Below, in pieces: positions 1 to 4,274 of a stretch of 6,133 nucleotides of DNA. The notes under the pieces are model-generated. The model made no database searches. It had not been told where the DNA came from and was given only the letters and a program-made list of their open reading frames with translations. Both the position numbers and the translations under genes were made by a program. This stretch comes from Desulfuromonadaceae bacterium UBA5613 (GTDB taxonomy: Bacteria > Desulfobacterota > Desulfuromonadia > Desulfuromonadales > UBA2197). The stretch spans positions 1-6,133 of the forward strand of contig DIKR01000095.1 of NCBI GenBank assembly GCA_002424625.1, read 5' to 3'. Within the stretch, counting starts at the first letter, position 1; each line of letters opens with the position of its first letter.

Positions 1-139
1 GCGCGTCGGCGGCCGCGATCCGGCGTTGCTGGCAGAAAGCCTCGCCCCTTTCCAAACAGGGCCGCAGCACTGGGAAGAAAGCGTCACCACCCTCGAAGAG
101 GTCTTTATCCACCTCATGCGCGGCCGGGAGGTGCACTGA
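1..139 (+). CDS. ABC transporter ATP-binding protein, C-terminal end (partial)
   Basis: Only the last 45 codons are present; the reading frame starts at base 2 and ends at TGA 137-139. The tail contains SVTTLEEVFIHLMRG, matching the conserved C-terminal end (S-LE-VF--L) of DrrA/CcmA/YbhF-type ATPases that energise ABC-2 exporters. The Walker and signature motifs lie upstream of the window. The stop overlaps the start of the permease by one base (TGATG), so the two are almost certainly co-transcribed and translationally coupled, and the product should be the cytoplasmic ATPase partner of that permease. The substrate cannot be told from this fragment. Confidence 0.85.
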   Translation, partial: RVGGRDPALLAESLAPFQTGPQHWEESVTTLEEVFIHLMRGREVH

Positions 140-1278
140 TGTCCGGACGATTCTTCTCCTGGCGCCGCTTTGCGGCGATGACCGCCAAGGAGTTCGTGCA
201 GATGCGGCGCGACCGTCTCACCTTTGCGATCATGCTCGGCATCCCCATGTTACAGCTGATCCTCTTCGGCTTTGCTATCAACAGTGACCCGCGCCAGCTG
301 CCGACGGTGCTGCGGATTGCCGATCACGGTCCAGTCGCCCGGGCAGTGGTGGCAGCAATGGAACAAAGCAGCTACTTCCGGATCGTCGGCAGCGTCAGCA
401 GTGAAGCCGATGCCGCCCAGCTGCTGGAAAACGGCGGCGCCCAATTTGTCCTCAGCATCCCCCCCGGTTTCCAGCGGCAACTCCTGCGGAGTGAACGCCC
501 CGCCCTTCTACTCGAAGCCGACGCTTCCGACCCGGCAGCGGCCAGCAACGCTGTTGCCGCCTTCCGCACTATCGTCGACCGCGCCGTCAGCCGCGAACTA
601 AAAGGCCCGCTGCAGCCTCTCCTGCCCGGTGAGTATCCGCTGGAAGTCCGCATTCAGCCACGTTTTAATCCGGAAGCGATCACCCGCTACAACATCGTCC
701 CCGGTCTGATGGGAGTGGTTTTGACGATGACCATGGTCATCGTCACCTCCCTCGCGATTACCCGCGAACGCGAACGGGGAACGATGGAGATTCTTCTCTC
801 CACCCCGGTCCATCCCTTCGAAGTCATGCTCGGCAAAATCCTCCCCTACATTGTCGTCGGCTATCTCCAGGCGGGGACGATTCTGCTGCTGGCCAAACTC
901 ATCTTCAACATCCCGATCCTCGGCAGCGTACCGCTGCTGCTGATCGCTTCATTCCCCTTCATTGCTGCCAACCTCGGCGTCGGCCTGACCTTCTCGACCC
1001 TGGCGCGCAACCAGCTGCAGGCAGCACAGATGTCCTTCTTTTTTTTCCTCCCCTCCATCCTCCTCTCCGGTTTCATGTTCCCCTTCCGCGGCATGCCGCT
1101 CTGGGCCCAGACCATCGGCGAAATTCTCCCCCTTACCCACTACCTGCGCATTGTCCGCGGCATTGTGTTGAAAGGGAACGGACTCGCCGAGATCGCCCCG
1201 CAGATCTGGCCGATTGCCCTCTTTCTCCTCGCCTCGCTGGGTCTGGGACTGCTGCGCTACCGCCGGACGCTGGATTGA
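139..1278 (+). CDS. ABC-2 type transporter permease (YbhS/YhhJ-like)
   Basis: This 379-residue inner-membrane protein has the architecture of YbhS/YbhR/YhhJ-type ABC-2 permeases. A cytoplasmic N-terminus with a KEFVQMRRDR motif (17-26) leads into a first membrane helix (about 28-47), then a large extracytoplasmic domain (about 50-183), then five hydrophobic helices (about 186-207, 233-255, 262-288, 295-315 and 355-372). The segment ITRERERGTMEILLSTPV (207-224) is the family's conserved loop that contacts the ATPase. The length is normal for the family (roughly 370-380). The start is ATG 139, overlapping the upstream stop, with a strong Shine-Dalgarno GGGAGGT at 126-132. It should form an efflux pump with the upstream ATPase; drugs, lipids or other hydrophobic compounds are typical family substrates, but none is indicated here. 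Many such operons carry a second, paralogous permease; none follows here, so this one may act as a homodimer. Family assignment is firm, the exact orthologue is not. Confidence 0.93.
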   Translation: MSGRFFSWRRFAAMTAKEFVQMRRDRLTFAIMLGIPMLQLILFGFAINSDPRQLPTVLRIADHGPVARAVVAAMEQSSYFRIVGSVSSEADAAQLLENGGAQFVLSIPPGFQRQLLRSERPALLLEADASDPAAASNAVAAFRTIVDRAVSRELKGPLQPLLPGEYPLEVRIQPRFNPEAITRYNIVPGLMGVVLTMTMVIVTSLAITRERERGTMEILLSTPVHPFEVMLGKILPYIVVGYLQAGTILLLAKLIFNIPILGSVPLLLIASFPFIAANLGVGLTFSTLARNQLQAAQMSFFFFLPSILLSGFMFPFRGMPLWAQTIGEILPLTHYLRIVRGIVLKGNGLAEIAPQIWPIALFLLASLGLGLLRYRRTLD

Positions 1279-1284
1279 GGTGAT

Positions 1285-1314
1285 CTCCCCCCTCCTTCCT
1301 TCAAGGAGGGGGAG
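1285..1314 (+). terminator. GC-rich hairpin after the exporter operon
   Basis: Ten perfect base pairs (1288-1297 with 1303-1312, CCCCCTCCTT/AAGGAGGGGG) enclose a 5-base loop; two further pairs form if C1287 is bulged. It starts seven bases after the permease stop, the expected place for a terminator. No T-run follows (AGCTAATC), so it is not a canonical intrinsic terminator and may instead be an mRNA 3'-stabilising hairpin or a dispersed repeat. Confidence 0.5.
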
Positions 1315-1411
1315 CTAATCAAGCCGCCGGTAGGCGCGTTACGGTTCATAATGCGACAAGTGTGATGTCCGGGAAGTGGAACGAGGGGGATTGCGCTGTC
1401 GTTTTCAGAAA

Positions 1412-1443
1412 ATAGCCTTGGTACGCGCGACTGAGTCGGCTAT
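1412..1443. promoter_or_regulatory. Candidate operator dyads in the toxin-antitoxin promoter
   Basis: Two inverted repeats overlap the promoter. ATAGCC (1412-1417) and GGCTAT (1438-1443) are separated by 20 bases and flank the -35 box, the second arm running into the -10 box. Inside them lies an 11-bp palindrome, CGACTGAGTCG (1428-1438), in the promoter spacer. Type II toxin-antitoxin operons are usually autorepressed by the antitoxin or the complex at such sites. That they are operators is inferred from position and symmetry only; short dyads can arise by chance. Confidence 0.4.
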
Positions 1444-1446
1444 AGT
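1418..1446 (+). promoter_or_regulatory. Sigma-70 promoter of the toxin-antitoxin operon
   Basis: TTGGTA (1418-1423, 4/6 to TTGACA) is followed after exactly 17 bases by TATAGT (1441-1446, 5/6 to TATAAT). Transcription would start near 1453, giving a short leader with AGGAGG at 1467-1472, six bases before the antitoxin ATG. Position, spacing and the good -10 box make it the best promoter match for this operon. Confidence 0.65.
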
Positions 1447-1478
1447 ATTCAGGATTCCAACCAGTCAGGAGGCTGTTC

Positions 1479-1667
1479 ATGCCAACCGTCAAAGAAGAAG
1501 TCAAACTGTTACTCGACACACTGCCGGATGATTGTTCTTTGGAAGATGTGCAATACCATCTTTACGTCATCGAAAAGATTCAACATGGCGTGCAGGTTGC
1601 CGAAGCCGAAGGGACATTTTCACAGCTGGAGGTTGAGGGGCGGTTGAAGAAATGGCTTATCGAGTAA
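1479..1667 (+). CDS. Putative antitoxin of a ParE/RelE-type toxin-antitoxin module
   Basis: This small 62-residue protein, predicted largely helical, lies directly before and overlaps a ParE/RelE-like toxin gene, which is the main reason to call it the antitoxin. Its core, LLDTLPDDCSLEDVQYHLYV (11-30), resembles small proteins repeatedly found beside ParE-like toxins; this is recognition from memory rather than a search. The C-terminal segment ending in LKKWL could be the part that wraps the toxin. No ribbon-helix-helix, helix-turn-helix or PHD/YefM signature is obvious, so how it would bind DNA is unclear. The start at ATG 1479 is supported by a perfect AGGAGG six bases upstream. Expected role: labile cytoplasmic protein that neutralises the toxin and perhaps represses the promoter. 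Confidence 0.75.
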   Translation: MPTVKEEVKLLLDTLPDDCSLEDVQYHLYVIEKIQHGVQVAEAEGTFSQLEVEGRLKKWLIE

Positions 1668-1942
1668 ACTGGTCACCACGCGCCTTGATGGATGTCGAGG
1701 AGCTCGCGAATTTCATCGAAAAAGACTCCCTTTTCTACGCTCAGGCGGTTGTCACTAGAATTGTCCGCTCCACCGCAAAACTCGCCGACTTCCCTCTGGT
1801 CGGTCGCATCGTACCTGAGTTCAACCAGCCGGATTTTCGTGAGCTCTTCGTATACAGCTATCGAGTGATTTATCAAGTCAAGAATGAGACGGTGACGGTG
1901 GTCGCTATCATTCACGGCAAAAGGTTGTTACTACCGGGATGA
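1652..1942 (+). CDS. ParE/RelE-superfamily toxin (plasmid stabilisation protein family)
   Basis: This 96-residue protein has the typical length and pattern of the ParE/RelE toxin fold: a first strand VNWSPRA (5-11), two helices (about 12-45), then LADFPLVGRIVPE (44-56), the strand pair FRELFVYSYRVIYQV (62-76), and the closing strand VTVVAIIHGKRLL (81-93). The ending in IIHGKRLL is more like ParE (gyrase-targeting) than RelE (ribosome-dependent mRNase), but the target cannot be fixed from sequence alone. Its ATG lies inside the antitoxin gene with a 16-base overlap; a GAGGGG stretch at 1635-1640 is rather far upstream, so translation probably depends on coupling. The gene looks intact, so the module could be active and stabilise this locus. 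Confidence 0.88.
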   Translation: MAYRVNWSPRALMDVEELANFIEKDSLFYAQAVVTRIVRSTAKLADFPLVGRIVPEFNQPDFRELFVYSYRVIYQVKNETVTVVAIIHGKRLLLPG

Positions 1943-1963
1943 CATACGATCAGCCATAGGCAC

Positions 1964-1991
1964 TACTGTCGGGGCTACACATCTGACAGTA
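1964..1991. repeat. 7-bp inverted repeat downstream of the toxin gene
   Basis: TACTGTC (1964-1970) and GACAGTA (1985-1991) form a 7-bp stem with a 14-base loop, 21 bases after the toxin stop. No T-run follows. It may be a weak terminator or simply a chance dyad. Confidence 0.35.
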
Positions 1992-2000
1992 TCTATTGAT

Positions 2001-2039
2001 TGAAAGGGGACAGGCACCTGCGGAGCCAGTCCCCTTTCA
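2001..2039. repeat. REP-like 39-base imperfect palindrome between convergent genes
   Basis: Bases pair symmetrically about 2020: an 11-bp outer stem (2001-2011 with 2029-2039, TGAAAGGGGAC/GTCCCCTTTCA), an A-A mismatch, 3 bp (GGC/GCC), a second A-A mismatch, 2 bp and a TGC loop. The GGGGACAGGCACC type of motif is one I recall as dispersed in many bacterial genomes and resembling REP elements mobilised by IS200-like REP-associated (RAYT) transposases; no transposase gene is present here. It lies between the convergent toxin and protease genes, so it may also act as a bidirectional terminator. Confidence 0.7.
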
Positions 2040-2072
2040 CGTTTCTTTACGGGGATTTTTTATATACATTAT

Positions 2073-2103
2073 TCGGATTATTGATTTAAATAACTCGGAT
2101 TAT
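2073..2103. repeat. 9-bp direct repeat around an AT-rich palindrome
   Basis: TCGGATTAT occurs at 2073-2081 and 2095-2103, 22 bp apart start to start (about two helical turns), with the palindrome ATTTAAAT (2084-2091) nearly centred between them. It lies in an AT-rich stretch just beyond the protease stop codon. The spacing would suit a dimeric DNA-binding protein, but no function is supported. Confidence 0.4.
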
Positions 2104-2127
2104 GTGCAATTCTTCACAATTTACAAG

Positions 2128-4068
2128 TTAACGCGTGGTGAAACTCCAGACTTCACTTTCGCTGACGCCGCCATGACTGTCGACGGTCTGCACCTTCCAA
2201 TAGTAGGTGGTCGCCGAAGAGAGGTCATTGACAACGATGCTGTCAGTTGACACGATCGTTGTCCCCCCGCCACCGTCCCCACCGTCCCCACCGTCCCCAC
2301 CGTCCCCACCGTCCCCACCACCACCGCCACAGGCGACCATGAGCCAGAGTAAAAGCAGTACACCGGCGAGCAGCAAACAGGGCCGCTTCTTGCCCGACCG
2401 GGGCCAGAAGAAAAGTCCTAAACCGGCGATCAGCACCCCAGAGGAGCCGGTGGCCAGAACCAGGATCGTTCGTTCGGCCGGAGCGAAATCAAAAGGATGA
2501 GAATCAATCAATAAAATATGGGTCAATTCGTCACCGTCAGGATCTTCTCCCTGAATCCAGGAGAAATTTACCGGCACAGAAAGGTCGACAACATTATTCG
2601 CCGGGGCAAGCAACTGTGCCGGCGGTGGCGGCAGAGTGAGTTGGGCATAGGCAGCCGGCAGATCGACCCGCCCGCGACCGTAACTGTTATCAGCGCCAAC
2701 CGGCCCAAGGTCAGCGGTGGAGGTGAGTAGACCCAACTCCAGACGCAAACGGTAAGCTGCCAAGGATTCGCCAATATGCGGCGAAATTGCACTTCGCAAC
2801 AACGCCAGAGCCCCAGAGACATGCGGCGTGGAGAAGGAGGTGCCGGAAACATTAGCGTAACCGGAAGGAAATTCGATGCTGACAGGATACGCCACAAAGA
2901 TCGACTCGCCCGGCGCCACCAACTCCGGATAGACATCGACCGCCAGATCGTTGTAGATGCTGCCGCTGCAAGCATTGGGACCGCGGGCACTGAAGGCGCT
3001 GACGATGGAGTTCGAGTCGATACTTCCGACGGCCAATCCTGCCGGATAGTTAGCCGGACTGACGCTGGTTCCTGCCTTCGGGCCACCATTGCCGGCAGAA
3101 AAGGCAACATGGATGCCGAAATCCTGTACCGTCTGGATGGCAAGCGGGAGACTGATTTTTGAATCCCCATGAAAGATATTGGTTGTGCATTCGTTTGTAT
3201 TATCCTCGAACCCCCAGGAGTTATTGATAACATCGGGAGCATCGTCGGTGTTCAGATCGCCATCCGGGTTAAGAGCCCACTGAAATGATTCAATGATTAT
3301 TGAAGATACGGCATCCCCGCTATCAGGAAAGATTTTGGCAGCGATCCATTGGGCGTCCGGAGCGACGCCGATCGTCTTCCTGCTGGCTGCTCCGCCGACC
3401 ATCACCGAAGTCACGGCAGTGCCGTGGCCATCAATATCGTAGGGGACAGCCGAATCACTGTAAGGATCGAACCAGCTGTTTGTGCCGCCCCGCCAGCGCG
3501 ACTCCAAAACGGGATGGGTTACATCGACGCCGGTGTCGAAGCTCGCTACCACCACACCGCGGCCGGTGATGCCGGCAGACCAGAGCGGCTCGACACCAAT
3601 GGCTTTTAGATTGTCGGTCGGTTCGGCGGGCACAGCGAGCGTCACTGGCGCCGGCTCCGACACCACGCCGTCGAGTTCGACCGCGGCTACACCCGGGGAT
3701 GCGGCCAGAGTCTCGATCAGGCGCGGCGTCACCTGTACTGCCAGAGCGTTGATCAGCCAGAGTTCAGTCGGCTCCACCCCTTGCCGCTGCAAGAACCTCT
3801 GCAACGGCCCCTGGCTGCGGCGGGCCTGGTCACGCAAGCCCCGCACCATTCCGGCGCGGGCGGCGGCGCGATCGCTGCGTTGCGCGAACGACTTCAAATC
3901 AACGCGATCAGTAAAGTGGATGATGATCGGTACCGTGCTGCCCGGCCCCGCCGTCTCCATGCGTTGCCGCAATTCCGGACCAAGGACTGCGGCTTGGGCC
4001 GCGCTGGCGCTCAGAAACAGGACGCTGCTGAGAATACCGCTAACAAGAAAGACAAAAGCTTTATGCAT
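2128..4068 (-). CDS. Secreted S8 (subtilisin-family) serine protease with a split fibronectin III C-terminal domain
   Basis: This 646-residue exported protease begins with a signal peptide (1 to about 26, cleavage near AQA-A). An I9-like propeptide region follows (about 44-135), then the catalytic domain (about 165-475) with an intact triad: Asp178 in FDTGVD, His215 in DIDGHGT and Ser411 in SGTSFSTPHVSG, plus oxyanion Asn327 in SAGNGGP. The pattern is closest to bacillopeptidase F-like subtilases. A proline run (480-483) leads to a fibronectin III domain in two halves (about 483-533 and 604-646). Between them lie hydrophobic helix 534-555, a basic loop (Arg557, Lys560, Lys561, Arg562), hydrophobic helix 563-579, Cys580 and a Gly/Asp linker (581-602). 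ATG 4068 is chosen because an in-frame TGA lies four codons upstream and the signal peptide starts there; the Shine-Dalgarno (AAAGG) is weak and distant. It should act in the periplasm or outside the cell; the insert may anchor it. Protease call firm, anchoring inferred. Confidence 0.95.
   Translation of the reverse strand: MHKAFVFLVSGILSSVLFLSASAAQAAVLGPELRQRMETAGPGSTVPIIIHFTDRVDLKSFAQRSDRAAARAGMVRGLRDQARRSQGPLQRFLQRQGVEPTELWLINALAVQVTPRLIETLAASPGVAAVELDGVVSEPAPVTLAVPAEPTDNLKAIGVEPLWSAGITGRGVVVASFDTGVDVTHPVLESRWRGGTNSWFDPYSDSAVPYDIDGHGTAVTSVMVGGAASRKTIGVAPDAQWIAAKIFPDSGDAVSSIIIESFQWALNPDGDLNTDDAPDVINNSWGFEDNTNECTTNIFHGDSKISLPLAIQTVQDFGIHVAFSAGNGGPKAGTSVSPANYPAGLAVGSIDSNSIVSAFSARGPNACSGSIYNDLAVDVYPELVAPGESIFVAYPVSIEFPSGYANVSGTSFSTPHVSGALALLRSAISPHIGESLAAYRLRLELGLLTSTADLGPVGADNSYGRGRVDLPAAYAQLTLPPPPAQLLAPANNVVDLSVPVNFSWIQGEDPDGDELTHILLIDSHPFDFAPAERTILVLATGSSGVLIAGLGLFFWPRSGKKRPCLLLAGVLLLLWLMVACGGGGGDGGDGGDGGDGGDGGGGTTIVSTDSIVVNDLSSATTYYWKVQTVDSHGGVSESEVWSFTTR
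2251..2470 (-). other. In-frame membrane/lipobox cassette inside the fibronectin III domain, bounded by direct repeats
   Basis: On the plus strand CACGATCGTT (2251-2260) and CAGGATCGTT (2461-2470) match at 9 of 10 bases and are exactly 210 bp (70 codons) apart. In the protein they encode the Thr-Ile pairs 534-535 and 604-605. Between them lie two hydrophobic helices, the basic loop, Cys580 preceded by Leu-Met-Val-Ala, and the Gly-Gly-Asp repeats. Dropping 70 residues would join APAER to TIVSTDS and leave a fibronectin III domain of about 94 residues, a normal size. The repeats and frame are visible in the sequence; that the segment is an inserted module is inference. Confidence 0.55.
2272..2316 (-). 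repeat. Five perfect 9-bp tandem repeats encoding Gly-Gly-Asp linker
   Basis: ACCGTCCCC (plus strand) occurs five times without error at 2272, 2281, 2290, 2299 and 2308, followed by a partial ACC. On the coding strand each unit GGGGACGGT gives Gly-Asp-Gly, making a flexible acidic linker just after Cys580. The unit is a multiple of three, so copy-number change would alter linker length without shifting frame. Identical codons in every copy indicate recent expansion or slippage. Confidence 0.95.
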
Positions 4069-4274
4069 GCGATTTATTCAACCTTTAGATGTTCGAAGCG
4101 CTAATAATTACCAATAAACATAACATAATTCTACGTCCTGAACATAGTTCCCGAGTGCTAATTTTGTCCTGACCAATCTTGAAACCCTCTGAACCTGCCA
4201 CATTGAATTTGACTTTGTCGGCTCAGACTCCCTAAGATGCATCAAATTCTTACCTTCCCCACTTCAGGAGCTTC
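4069..4274. other. Divergent intergenic region between protease and radical SAM genes
   Basis: These 206 bases must hold the promoters of both flanking genes. The protease-proximal part (about 4100-4130) is AT-rich. GTCCTGA occurs at 4135-4141 and 4166-4172, 31 bp apart, but no strong dyad is seen. A plausible promoter is visible only toward the radical SAM gene. No convincing -35/-10 pair was found for the protease on the minus strand, so it may use another sigma factor or an activator. Confidence 0.5.
4209..4238 (+). promoter_or_regulatory. Candidate sigma-70 promoter for the radical SAM gene
   Basis: TTGACT (4209-4214, 5/6 match) is followed after 18 bases by TAAGAT (4233-4238, 4/6 match), placing the transcription start about 30 bases before ATG 4275. 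The -10 box is only moderate. Confidence 0.45.

Noticed and set aside
1360..1402. Sigma-54-like TGG...TTGC elements upstream of the antitoxin
   Set aside because: Spacing between the GG and GC elements is 13 bases rather than the required 10, and a good sigma-70 promoter lies closer to the gene.
1996..2250. 84-codon plus-strand open frame starting near the REP-like hairpin
   Set aside because: It starts just before the palindrome, runs through the AT-rich spacer and into the antisense of the protease end; there is no Shine-Dalgarno and no recognisable protein pattern.
2272..2316. Possible CRISPR-like array
   Set aside because: The units are 9 bp and contiguous with no spacers; they are coding tandem repeats in the protease linker.
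2260..2484. Possibility that the split fibronectin domain is a frameshift or sequencing artefact
   Set aside because: The frame is continuous through the segment, the codons give coherent hydrophobic helices and a regular linker, and the second fibronectin half resumes in the same frame. Assembly error in repeat copy number remains possible but would not create the helices.
2568..3242. 224-codon minus-strand open frame within the protease gene
   Set aside because: It lies in another frame of the protease coding sequence, whose catalytic motifs and signal peptide show the real frame; the alternative product is low-complexity and Arg/Ser/Pro-rich.
3482..4117. 211-codon plus-strand open frame opposite the protease N-terminal half
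   Set aside because: Arg/Ser/Thr-rich product typical of antisense frames in GC-rich DNA, fully overlapping a well-supported gene.
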